From Balanoglossus misakiensis (taxonomy: Eukaryota; Hemichordata), in assembly GCA_040954595.2 (NCBI GenBank), contig CM082591.2, positions 10,106,001 through 10,170,000 of the forward strand: a stretch of DNA of 64,000 bases, read 5' to 3'. Made by a program: the position numbers and the translations under genes. The stretch's first letter is position 1, and the number at the start of each line of letters is the position of its first letter. Positions 7,913 to 19,685 of this stretch are shown piece after piece. The notes below the pieces were generated by a model. That model saw only the letters and a program-made list of their open reading frames with translations. It was not told where the DNA came from and made no database searches.

Positions 7913-10429
7913 GGGACTGTTCAGAATTTACTTCCAAGATGGGGATGGAGGATTTTTTATTTTCCTGGTGATTTTTTTCCATGGTCTCCCCTAGTAAATT
8001 GTGGAGGAAATATGTGGTCCCTCCTTAAATTTCCTGGGGATTTTCCATGGTCCCCCTATTGTGACTTTTATGTCTAGTCTCCCCTAATTTGTCTTGGAGA
8101 AAATGGGTGGTCCCCCCCCCCCTCTGAAAATTCTCCGCCCCCTGGAAGTAAATTCTGAACAGTCCCTTATTAAAGCCAACAGCTAGCACCCTGGCTTCTC
8201 TGCCAGAGGAGCGATAACATCGACAAAATGCAGATACACAAGAAATGAGCACTTTATTCCACAAGTGAAGTAGTCTGTTCCCTGCCCCATTCCCACCGCT
8301 GGCTGCGCCCTTTAGCGTAGCGCCGATGGCAGTGGGAATGGGGCAGGGGACCAGACTACAAGTGAAGAACCCCAGTAACAGACGTAGCGAACAAACAAAC
8401 TACATGTACTAACAACAAAGCAAGAAAAGTGTCAAGCGTCGTCAAAGAAAACGAAAAAGTTCTAGCATGGTTGGTAAAAGTTATTGGTAGAAAACGAATA
8501 TGGCCTTCTACAAATGACGTCTCAGACCCGCAAACGCCACCAGAACACAAAACACATGCACAGAACAGTTTAAGCCGGTTGTTGTATGGAGCAGCAATAA
8601 TCTGCGGTTGGGCCGTCGTAGATTTTCGCTGGTGGTGAAAATAAATAAAACACGATCGATGTTCGATTTATTCCAGATCACATGCGTTTACGGCCAGGAG
8701 AGAGCATAAAAGTCTTCAAATGACCATGTGGTGGCGCACTTTTTCCGATTGGCTGTATTTCAATTTGTTCGTGGTAAATTAATTTTGTGGAGGTGACCGG
8801 CACTGAAGCTCTTAGCTAGGATGAGGTGGGATGGAAAAATGCCCCATTTTAGCTGTTTTAAAATATACGACTATTTATAGACAAAAGGAAAATAAAACAA
8901 GCGCAAAAACATACCAAACCTAGTTTTATTAATTAAAAACAAAATTGCTGAGTAAAGGTTTTCATGTGGGCATTCACTTTGAACTTGCTAAATTAATTTA
9001 AAGAGACAAAGTCGCTCTCTCTTTGTCCTTTTGCGATGATAGAATGCTTGCTTGAAGTCTCTCGTGCAATAAATGATGTCGATTCATACATGTATGGATG
9101 GTGTATAGGTGGTCGGAATTTACATGTCTTCGCCACGACCAAACCAACAACACGTAAAATCAAAGTTTGGGTCATAAAATCGAGTTTGGTTGCAGTCTAG
9201 AATTTCATGCCACCCCTTATGGTCATATTATTCTTGGTAGGCAAAAGTGACAAGTAGTCAAGTTTCAACACAGGCAACATTTTTTACAAACAAACCACAA
9301 AGAAGACATCAAAAGGGAGAGAATTATAGAATGGTCAATGTGTGAAAAGTTAAGATACGTAAAGTGGCCGGGTTCAACATTAACTCATCGACTTCATATC
9401 GTCTTCATGCCATGGTTTTTGCCTGCCCTGAAAGTTCTTGTCGTTGCAGAAGTGGTTTTGACAGAAAGAATTTAGTCTTCCGGGATGTTTGTGATTATTT
9501 GAACACCAGACAATACAATGCAACCTTGACTTCCAAAATACTTACCGGCATTGCATTATCTTACCATGGTTAGGCCTACAGTGAACAAATTTTCAACAAT
9601 ATTTTCTGAGTTACCGCTGATATTTGTTTTGTAGTATGGATATTAAATTATACATCCCGATACAAAACAGAATGTTATAGAATCCTTCCTGGGTGATATT
9701 GAAAAAATTACCGGAATGCTACCGCCTAATCTATGGTTAGGGTTATTGCTATTATTTTATATCAGTAATCGACTTTGTGTATATCAATGTCATTTTCATA
9801 ACGAAAATGAACTCGAGTCTAATGTAAACGTTACGAATTGATCGAAAGGCGCTCTGATGAATGTTAACACGAGTGCGCAGTGACAAGACATGCATCGCGC
9901 ATGACAGTGACAACAGTTCCTATAGAGCAGTTAAAAAATAAACCGGCCGTCCGTAAATTTATCAGCTATATTTTTTTTTATTTAGTCACGTTTTCCCTGT
10001 TGCATGCTATTAGTTCAGGGGCCAGTTTTAGCAGTGCTCTATTGAGTACTTTCGTATCGATGGATTGATCTCTCGTCCAATCAGAATGGCGGATGGTAGC
10101 ATGATCCGACATATTGCGTATTACAATAGGGCTTCCTCATACAGGTCAGAACGGAGAGGTCATTCCTTTTATTTTAGGACGTCTCAGCTCATTTGTCTTT
10201 TCTGTTATAGTGTTAAAGAAATCAAACGGTTTTGTTTTGGCCGGTAAACACCGATGGATTAACTCTTAAGTCCATCGTGCATCCAAACGCAGTCGAGTCG
10301 GTTTGGTCATTGTTTATGCGACAGTAAATGCCAAATGTGACAGAAGCATCATATTAAATGGGATAGAATACACAAACAAACAAACATACGAATAAACAAA
10401 CAGGCAAACAAACAAACAAACAACCATTA
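7913..10429. repeat. 2.5-kb array, unit 4
   Basis: MITE A is 7913-8166 and MITE B 8271-8358. Markers are AATATGGCC near 8498 and GTTTGGTTGC near 9184. GACGTAGCG near 8382 is also found in units 2, 14 and 19. Confidence 0.97.
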
Positions 10430-12952
10430 GGGACTGTTCAGAATTTACTTCCAAGTTGGGGATGGAGGATTTTTTATTTTCCTGGTGATTTTTTTCCATG
10501 GTCTCCCCTAGTAAATTGTGGAGGAAATATGTGGTCCCTCCTTAAATTTCATGGGGATTTTCCATGGTCCCCCCTATTGTGACTTTTATGTCTAGTCTCC
10601 CCTAATTTGTCTTGGAGAAAATGAGTTGTCCCCCCCCCCCCCCTCTGAAAATTCTCCGCCCCCCTGGAAGTAAATTCTGAACAGTCCCTTATTAAAGCCA
10701 ACAGCTAGCACCCTGGCTTCTCTGCCAGAGGAGCGATAACATCGACAAAATGCAGATACACAAGAAATGAGCACTTTATTCCACAAGTGAAGTAGTCTGT
10801 TCCCTGCCCCATTCCCACCGCTGGCTGCGCCCTTTAGCGTAGCGCCGATGGCAGTGGGAATGGGGCAGGGGACCAGACTACAAGTGAAGAACCCCAGTAA
10901 CAGACGTAACGAACAAACAAACTACATGTACTAACAACAAAGCAAGAAAAGTGTCAAGCGTCGTCAAAGAAAACGAAAAAGTTCTAGCATGGTTGGTAAA
11001 AGTTATTGGTAGAAAACGAATAGGGCCTTCTACAAATGACGTCTCAGACCCGCAAACGCCACCAGAACACAAAACACATGCACAGAACAGTTTAAGCCGG
11101 TTGTTGTATGGAGCAGCAATAATCTGCGGTTGGGCCGTCGTAGATTTTCGCTTGTGGTGAAAATAAATAAAACACGATCGATGTTCGATTTATTTCAGAT
11201 CACATGCGTTTACGGCCAGGAGAGAGCATAAAAGTCTTCAAATGACCATGTGGTGGCGCACTTTTTCCGATTGGCTGTATTTCAATTTGTTCGTGGTAAA
11301 TTAATTTTGTGGAGGTGACCGGCACTGAAGCTCTTAGCTAGGATGAGGTGGGATGGAAAAATGCCCCATTTTAGCTGTTTTAAAATATACGACTATTTAT
11401 AGACAAAAGGAAAATAAAACAAGCGCAAAAACATACCTAACCTAGTTTTATTAATTAAAAACAAAATTGCTGAGTAAAGGTTTTCATGTGGGCATTCACT
11501 TTGAACTTGCTAAATTAATTTAAAGAGACAAAGTCGCTCTCTCTTTGTCCTTTTGCGATGATAGAATGCTTGCTTGAAGTCTCTCGTGCAATAAATGATG
11601 TCGATTCATACATGTATGGATGGTGTATAGGTGGTCGGAATTTACATGTCTTTGCCACGACCAAACCAACAACACGTAAAATCAAAGTTTGGGTCATGAA
11701 ATCGAGTTTTGTTACAGTCTAGAATTTCATGCCACCCCTTATGGTCATATTATTCTTGGTAGGCAAAAGTGACAAGTAGTCAAGTTTCAACACAGGCAAC
11801 ATTTTTTACAAACAAACCACAAAGAAGACATCAAAAGGGAGAGAATTATAGAATGGTCAATGTGTGAAAAGTTAAGATACGTAAAGTGGCCGGGTTCAAC
11901 ATTAACTCATCGACTTCATATCGTCTTCATGCCATGGTTTTTGCCTGCCCTAAAAGTTCTTGTCGTTGCAGAAGTGGTTTTGACAGAAAGAATTTAGTCT
12001 TCCGGGATGTTTGTGATTATTTGAACACCAGACAATACAATGCAACCTTGACTTCCAAAATACTTACCGGCATTGCATTATCTTACCATGGTTAGGCCTA
12101 CAGTGAACAAATTTTCAACAATATTTTCTGAGTTACCGCTGATATTTGTTTTGTAGTATGGATATTAAATTATACATTCCGATACAAAACAGAATGTTAT
12201 AGAATCCTTCCTGAGTGATATTGAAAAAATTACCGGAATGCTACCGCCTAATCTATGGTTAGGGTTATTGCTATTATTTTATATCAGTAATCGACTTTGT
12301 GTATATCAATGTCATTTTCATAACGAAAATGAACCCGAGTCTAATGTAAACGTTACGAATTGATCGAAAGGCGCTCTGATGAATGTTAACACGAGTGCGC
12401 AGTGACAAGACATGCATCGTGCATGACAGTGACAACAGTTCGAATAGAGCAGTTAAAAAATAAACCGGCCGTCCGTAAATTTATCAGCTATATTTTTTTT
12501 TTATTTAGTCACGTTTTCCCTGTTGCATGCTATTAGTTCAGGGGCCAGTTTTAGCAGTGCTCTATTGAGTACTTTCGTATCGATGGATTGATCTCTCGTC
12601 CAATAAGAATGGCGGATGGTAGCATGATCCGACATATTGCGTATTACAATAGGGCTTCCTCATACAGGTCAGAACGGAGAGGTCATTCCTTTTATTTTAG
12701 GACGTCTCAGCTCATTTGTCTTTTCTGTTATAGTGTTAAAGAAATCAAACGGTTTTGTTTTGGCCGGTAAACACCGATGGATTAACTCTTAAGTCCATCG
12801 TGCATCCAAACGCAGTCGAGTCGGTTTGGTCATTGTTTATGCGACAGTAAATGCCAAATGTGACAGAAGCATCATATTAAATGGGATAGAATACACAAAC
12901 AAACAAACATACGAATAAACAAACAGGCAAACAAACAAACAAACAACCATTA
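10430..12952. repeat. 2.5-kb array, unit 5
   Basis: MITE A is 10430-10687 and contains the longest poly-C run of the array (14 C, 10630-10643). MITE B is 10793-10880. Variants shared only with unit 6 include CGCTTGTGGTG, CATACCTAACC, CCTAAAAGTTC, GAACCCGAG, TTCGAATAGAG and CCAATAAGAA. These two units are sister copies. Confidence 0.97.
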
Positions 12953-13452
12953 GGGACTGTTCAGAATTTACTTCCAAGTTGGGGATGGAGGATTTTTTAT
13001 TTTCCTGGTGATTTTTTTCCATGGTCTCCCCTAGTAAATTGTGGAGGAAATATGTGGTCCCTCCTTAAATTTCATGGGGATTTTCCATGGTCCCCCCTAT
13101 TGTGACTTTTATGTCTAGTCTCCCCTAATTTGTCTTGGAGAAAATGAGTTGTCCCCCCCCCCCTCTGAAAATTCTCCGCCCCCCTGGAAGTAAATTCTGA
13201 ACAGTCCCTTATTAAAGCCAACAGCTAGCACCCTGGCTTCTCTGCCAGAGGAGCGATAACATCGACAAAATGCAGATACACAAGAAATGAGCACTTTATT
13301 CCACAAGTGAAGTAGTCTGTTCCCTGCCCCATTCCCACCGCTGGCTGCGCCCTTTAGCGTAGCGCCGATGGCAGTGGGAATGGGGCAGGGGACCAGACTA
13401 CAAGTGAAGAACCCCAGTAACAGACGTAACGAACAAACAAACTACATGTACT

Positions 13453-13581
13453 TTTTATTTTTTTATTTTATTTATTCTTTAATTCAGGCGGTATGCCCAT
13501 ACTGTAAAAAAAACATACAAAACAAACCCAGAAACAACTCCATAAAAGAAAGACACAAAAGAAAAAAAAAATCCCAAAAAC
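13453..13581 (-). other. LINE 3' UTR with small stem-loop and A-rich tail
   Basis: The 129 bp after the RT stop are T-rich on the sense strand. They then contain GTATGGGCATAC (sense strand, 13502-13491), which can form a 4-bp stem with loop GGGC, followed by GCCTGAATTAAAG and the TAAA-type tail. Stem-loops just before the tail are used for template recognition in several LINE families. That role here is inferred. Confidence 0.55.
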
Positions 13582-15078
13582 TTAATGAAGAACAACCCTG
13601 CAATGCCCCCAGAATGTAGATAAAAAGTAACAGTCAGTCTGTATACAACTGCGGATAACCGGGTTACCGCTTTTTTGTAAGCGTTGGCAAAAGGAGAAAA
13701 CCAATTTTCGATGTAGCGAGGTGAAGTTCAAAATATTCCTACTTACAAAGTTATGACTTATGCTTACATCGCGTTTCAGATTAAAAATCAATCTTAAGGC
13801 ATTGTTATACGCAACTTTTAAAGTAGACATTTGTTTGACACTGTAGTTACACCACACGTTAAGACAATAAACACTATATAAAAAACTTTTAAAAAGAGTG
13901 CACTTCACCTTATATGAGCAATGGCCAAAATTACGCAAAATAAAATTAGCTCTAGCATAAAAGCAACGAAGCTGCCGCTGCATATCAGCATCATCCATAC
14001 CCGAAGAGGACATAATATAGCCAAGATACTTTTTTGTACATACATACTTAAGAGGTTTACCATACAAATATACACAAGGAATTCTGTGTGCTTTCCAAGA
14101 CTTTGGGAAAATTGCCATACACTCTGTCTTTGCAGTATGAAAAATAATATCATGCTCATTTCCATACAGTTCACAAATGTTACTCAGTTTCTGTAATGCT
14201 TTGACCGACGGACAAATCAAGACTAAATCGTCTGCATAGAACAAATGGTTAACAATGGTATTAGCTAGGTAACAGCCAACCCCGGCTGATTGCAGCTGAC
14301 CGCTTAAATCATTTACATATATAGCGAACAGTTTGGGTGAAAGAATACTTCCTTGCCGTACACCGTTGATAACACTGAAGGAATTAGAAATTACAGATGC
14401 CCAGCGCACAGAAAAGCATTGATTACTATACCAATATTGTAAAATACGAATAATAAAAAGAGGTATCTTGCAGTTAATCAGTTTTCTAAACAAAGTCCAG
14501 TGGTTGACCCTATCAAAAGCTTTCGTAGCATCCATAAAACAGAGGTAAACTGGCGTATTATGCCTCTTATAAAAGTCAACAATTTCTTTGAGAACAAAGA
14601 TACACATGTCGGTAGAGTGATTACTTTTAAAACCAAACTGTAAATTGCTTGTATCTAAGAGTGAATCAATACGAGATAGAATACAAAGTTCCAGAACTTT
14701 CGAGATGGCCGTGACAATTGCAATGGGCCTATAATTATCCACAGAAGTAAGATCTTTAGATTTATCCTTCACAATAGGACAAATAATGGCGTGCATTAAA
14801 GTCTCGGGTAAATAACCATGTGTAAAAAAACTAGTAAAACATAAACTCAACATAACGCAAATGATTGGACTTGCATACATGAGATGTTCGGCACCAAGAC
14901 CATCATAGCCCAATGCCTTTCCCTTCTCAAGCTTATCAATACACCCTTTTAGTTCCATCGCAGTAACAACCATGGCATTGTTGTGGGAACCAGTTTCATT
15001 TAACGATGACAATACAAATGCTCTATCACGACAGTTCGAAACAGAATTCAATAAACTTTCATAATGTTGTTTCCACAT
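13582..15078 (-). CDS. LINE reverse transcriptase, C-terminal 498 residues (5'-partial)
   Basis: This is the RNA-directed DNA polymerase of a non-LTR retrotransposon, which copies element RNA at a nicked target. The first Met at 15078 is internal: the frame stays open another 21 codons up to the junction at 15141. Counting from that Met: GKALGYDGLGAEHL at 53-66 and NYRPIA at 115-120 (fingers), motif A FMDATKAFD at 181-189 with catalytic Asp183, motif B NGVRQGSILSP at 238-248, motif C FYADD at 280-284 with Asp283 and Asp284, and YLG at 351-353. A Cys-rich thumb and C-terminal region follow to residue 498. All three catalytic aspartates are present and there is no frameshift or internal stop, so the insertion is recent. 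The N-terminal endonuclease expected in a full ORF2 of about 900-1,000 residues is absent. Without a promoter it is probably not expressed. Confidence 0.95.
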   Translation of the reverse strand: MWKQHYESLLNSVSNCRDRAFVLSSLNETGSHNNAMVVTAMELKGCIDKLEKGKALGYDGLGAEHLMYASPIICVMLSLCFTSFFTHGYLPETLMHAIICPIVKDKSKDLTSVDNYRPIAIVTAISKVLELCILSRIDSLLDTSNLQFGFKSNHSTDMCIFVLKEIVDFYKRHNTPVYLCFMDATKAFDRVNHWTLFRKLINCKIPLFIIRILQYWYSNQCFSVRWASVISNSFSVINGVRQGSILSPKLFAIYVNDLSGQLQSAGVGCYLANTIVNHLFYADDLVLICPSVKALQKLSNICELYGNEHDIIFHTAKTECMAIFPKSWKAHRIPCVYLYGKPLKYVCTKKYLGYIMSSSGMDDADMQRQLRCFYARANFILRNFGHCSYKVKCTLFKSFLYSVYCLNVWCNYSVKQMSTLKVAYNNALRLIFNLKRDVSISHNFVSRNILNFTSLHRKLVFSFCQRLQKSGNPVIRSCIQTDCYFLSTFWGHCRVVLH

Positions 15079-17168
15079 ATCGGCAACATTTTCATGACCG
15101 GTGCAGCCACCTACACTGGTCGGAAGCGAAGATAAACAACCACTAACAACAAAGCAAGAAAAGTGTCAAGCGTCGTCAAAGAAAACGAAAAAGTTCTAGC
15201 ATGGTTGGTAAAAGTTATTGGTAGAAAACGAATAGGGCCTTCTACAAATGACGTCTCAGACCCGCAAACGCCACCAGAACACAAAACACATGCACAGAAC
15301 AGTTTAAGCCGGTTGTTGTATGGAGCAGCAATAATCTGCGGTTGGGCCGTCGTAGATTTTCGCTTGTGGTGAAAATAAATAAAACACGATCGATGTTCGA
15401 TTTATTTCAGATCACATGCGTTTACGGCCAGGAGAGAGCATAAAAGTCTTCAAATGACCATGTGGTGGCGCACTTTTTCCGATTGGCTGTATTTCAATTT
15501 GTTCGTGGTAAATTAATTTTGTGGAGGTGACCGGCACTGAAGCTCTTAGCTAGGATGAGGTGGGATGGAAAAATGCCCCATTTTAGCTGTTTTAAAATAT
15601 ACGACTATTTATAGACAAAAGGAAAATAAAACAAGCGCAAAAACATACCTAACCTAGTTTTATTAATTAAAAACAAAATTGCTGAGTAAAGGTTTTCATG
15701 TGGGCATTCACTTTGAACTTGCTAAATTAATTTAAAGAGACAAAGTCGCTCTCTCTTTGTCCTTTTGCGATGATAGAATGCTTGCTTGAAGTCTCTCGTG
15801 CAATAAATGATGTCGATTCATACATGTATGGATGGTGTATAGGTGGTCGGAATTTACATGTCTTTGCCACGACCAAACCAACAACACGTAAAATCAAAGT
15901 TTGGGTCATGAAATCGAGTTTTGTTACAGTCTAGAATTTCATGCCACCCCTTATGGTCATATTATTCTTGGTAGGCAAAAGTGACAAGTAGTCAAGTTTC
16001 AACACAGGCAACATTTTTTACAAACAAACCACAAAGAAGACATCAAAAGGGAGAGAATTATAGAATGGTCAATGTGTGAAAAGTTAAGATACGTAAAGTG
16101 GCCGGGTTCAACATTAACTCATCGACTTCATATCGTCTTCATGCCATGGTTTTTGCCTGCCCTAAAAGTTCTTGTCGTTGCAGAAGTGGTTTTGACAGAA
16201 AGAATTTAGTCTTCCGGGATGTTTGTGATTATTTGAACACCAGACAATACAATGCAACCTTGACTTCCAAAATACTTACCGGCATTGCATTATCTTACCA
16301 TGGTTAGGCCTACAGTGAACAAATTTTCAACAATATTTTCTGAGTTACCGCTGATATTTGTTTTGTAGTATGGATATTAAATTATACATTCCGATACAAA
16401 ACAGAATGTTATAGAATCCTTCCTGAGTGATATTGAAAAAATTACCGGAATGCTACCGCCTAATCTATGGTTAGGGTTATTGCTATTATTTTATATCAGT
16501 AATCGACTTTGTGTATATCAATGTCATTTTCATAACGAAAATGAACCCGAGTCTAATGTAAACGTTACGAATTGATCGAAAGGCGCTCTGATGAATGTTA
16601 ACACGAGTGCGCAGTGACAAGACATGCATCGTGCATGACAGTGACAACAGTTCGAATAGAGCAGTTAAAAAATAAACCGGCCGTCCGTAAATTTATCAGC
16701 TATATTTTTTTTTTATTTAGTCACGTTTTCCCTGTTGCATGCTATTAGTTCAGGGGCCAGTTTTAGCAGTGCTCTATTGAGTACTTTCGTATCGATGGAT
16801 TGATCTCTCGTCCAATAAGAATGGCGGATGGTAGCATGATCCGACATATTGCGTATTACAATAGGGCTTCCTCATACAGGTCAGAACGGAGAGGTCGTTC
16901 CTTTTATTTTAGGACGTCTCAGCTCCTTTGTCTTTTCTGTTATAGTGTTAAAGAAATCAGACGGTTTTGTTTTGGCCGGTAAACACCGATGGATTAACTC
17001 TTAAGTCCATCCTGCATCCAAACGCAGTCGAGTCGGTTTGGTCATTGTTTATGCGACAGTAAATGCCAAATGTGACAGAAGCATCATATTAAATGAGATA
17101 GAATACACAAACAAACAAACATACGAATAAACAAACAGGCAAACAAACAAACAAACAAACAACCATTA

Positions 17169-19685
17169 GGGACTGTTCAGAATTTACTTCCAAGTTGGAG
17201 ATGGAGGATTTTTTATTTTCCTGGTGATTTTTTTCCATGGTCTCCCCTAGTAAATTGTGGAGGAAATATGTGGTCCCTCTTAAAATTTCCTGGGGATTTT
17301 CCATGGTCCCCCTATTGTGACTTTTATGTCTAGTCTCCCCTAATTTGTCTTGGAGAAAATGGGTGGTCCCCCCCTCTGAAAATTCTCCGCCCCCTGGAAG
17401 TAAATTCTGAACAGTCCCTTATGAAAGCCAACAGCTAGCACCCCGGCTTCTCTGCCAGAGGAGCGATAACATCGACAAAATGCAGATACACAAGAAATGA
17501 GCACTTTATTCCACTAGTGAAGTAGTCTGTTCCCTGCCCCATTCCCACCGCTGGCTGCGCCCTTTAGCGTAGCGTCGATGGCAGTGGGAATGGGGCAGGG
17601 GACCAGACTACAAGTGAAGAACCCCAGTAACAGACGTAACGAACAAACAAACTACATGTACTAACAACAAAGCAAGAAAAGTGTCAAGCGTCGTCAAAGA
17701 AAACGAAAAAGTTCTAGCATGGTTGGTAAAAGTTATTGGTAGAAAACGAATAGGGCCTTCTACAAATGACGTCTCAGACCCGCAAACGCCACCAGAACAC
17801 AAAACACATGCACAGAAAAGTTTAAGCCGGTTGTTGTATGGAGCAGCAATAATCTGCGGTTGGGCCGTCGTAGATTTTCGCTGGTGGTGAAAATAAATAA
17901 AACACGATCGATGTTCGATTTATTCCAGATCACATGTGTTTACGGCCAGGAGAGAGCATAAAAGTCTTCAAATGACCATGTGGTGGCGCACTTTTTCCGA
18001 TTGGCTGTATTTCAATTTGTTCGTGGTAAATTAATTTTGTGGAGGTGACCGGCACTGAAGCTCTTAGCTAGGATGAGGTGGGATGGAAAAATGCCCCATT
18101 TTAGCTGTTTTAAAATATACGACTATTTATAGACAAAAGGAAAATAAAACGAGCGCAAAAACATACCAAACCTAGTTTTTTTAATTAAAAACAAAATTGC
18201 TGAGTAAAGGTTTTCATGTGGGCATTCACTTTGAACTTGCTAAATTAATTTAAAGAGACAAAGTCGCTCTCTCTTTGTCCTTTTGCGATGATAGAATGCT
18301 TGCTTGAAGTCTCTCGTGCAATAAATGATGTCGATTCATACATGTATGGATGGTGTATAGGTGGTCGGAATTTACATGTCTTCGCCACGACCAAACCAAC
18401 AACACGTAAAATCAAAGTTTGGGTCATAAAATCGAGTTTGGTTACAGTCTAGAATTTCATGCCACCCCTTATGGTCATATTATTCTTGGTAGGCAAAAGT
18501 GACAAGTAGTCAAGTTTCAACACAGGCAACATTTTTTACAAACAAACCACAAAGAAGACATCAAAAGGGAGAGAATTATAGAATGGTCAATGTGTGAAAA
18601 GTTAAGATACGTAAAGTGGCCGGGTTCAACATTAACTCATCGACTTCATATCGTCTTCATGCCATGGTTTTTGCCTGCCCTGAAAGTTCTTGTCGTTGCA
18701 GAAGTGGTTTTGACAGAAAGAATTTAGTCTTCCGGGATGTTTGTGATTATTTGAACACCAGACAATACAATGCAACCTTGACTTCCAAAATATTTACCGG
18801 CATTGCATTATCTTACCATGGTTAGGCCTACAGTGAACAAATTTTCAACAATATTTTCTGAGTTACCGCTGATATTTGTTTTGTAGTATGGATATTAAAT
18901 TATACATCCCGATACAAAACAGAATGTTATAGAATCCTTCCTGAGTGATATTGAAAAAATTACCGGAATGCTACCGCCTAATCTATGGTTAGGGTTATTG
19001 CTATTATTCTATATCAGTAATCGACTTTGTGTATATCAATGTCATTTTCATAACGAAAATGAACTCGAGTCTAATGTAAACGTTACGAATTGATCGAAAG
19101 GCGCTCTGATGAATGTTAACACGAGTGCGCAGTGACAAGACATGCATCGTGCATGACAGTGACAACAGTTCCTATAGAGCAGTTAAAAAATAAACCGGCC
19201 GTCCGTAAATTTATCAGCTATATTTTTTTTTATTTAGTCACGTTTTCCCTGTTGCATGCTATTAGTTCAGGGGCCAGTTTTAGCAGTGCTCTATTGAGTA
19301 CTTTCATATCGATGGATTGATCTCTCGTCCAATCAGAATGGCGGATGGTAGCATGATCCGACATATTGCGTATTACAATAGGGCTTCCTCATACAGGTCA
19401 GAACGGAGAGGTCATTCCTTTTATTTTAGGACGTCTCAGCTCCTTTGTCTTTTCTGTTATAGTGTTAAAGAAATCAAACGGTTTTGTTTTGGCCGGTAAA
19501 CACCGATGGATTAACTCTTAAGTCCATCGTGCATCCAAACGCAGTCGAGTCGGTTTGGTCATTGTTTATGCGACAGTAAATGCCAAATGTGACAGAAGCA
19601 TCATATTAAATGAGATAGAATACACAAACAAACAAACATACGAATAAACAAACAGGCAAACAAACAAACAAACAAACAACCATTA
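17169..19685. repeat. 2.5-kb array, unit 7
   Basis: MITE A is 17169-17417 with only 7 C in its poly-C run; MITE B is 17523-17610. Markers are CACCCCGGC near 17440, GCGTCGATGG near 17573 and AAAACGAGCG near 18147. CTAGTTTTTTTAATT near 18173 destroys the minus-strand AATAAA present in other units. Confidence 0.97.

Larger units (their letters stand above)
13453..15141 (-). mobile_element. 5'-truncated non-LTR retrotransposon (LINE)
   Basis: On the minus strand the insertion starts inside a reverse transcriptase open frame at 15141 and ends at 13453 in an A-rich tail (AATAAATAAAATAAAAAA). That is the polarity expected of target-primed reverse transcription with incomplete copying. The endonuclease region and any first ORF are missing. 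The flanks allow at most a 3-bp duplication, ACT (13450-13452 and 15142-15144). The empty site is preserved in all other units as GTACTAACAAC. The RT motif spelling suggests the jockey/CR1 superfamily, but I cannot fix the clade. The element cannot move itself because the 5' half is absent. Confidence 0.96.
12953..17168. repeat. 2.5-kb array, unit 6, interrupted by a LINE
   Basis: MITE A is 12953-13207 and MITE B 13313-13400. The unit is split at 13452/15142 by a 1,689-bp retrotransposon. Without the insertion plus its possible 3-bp duplication the unit would be about 2,524 bp, the normal length. No unit bases are lost at the insertion point. Confidence 0.97.

Noticed and set aside
13368-13619. 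Plus-strand frame of 83 codons crossing from MITE B into the LINE tail
   Set aside because: It is the reverse complement of the LINE 3' end joined to the unit and exists only because of the insertion.
13905-14196. Other frames of 89-91 codons inside the LINE on both strands
   Set aside because: They are shadows of the reverse transcriptase frame.
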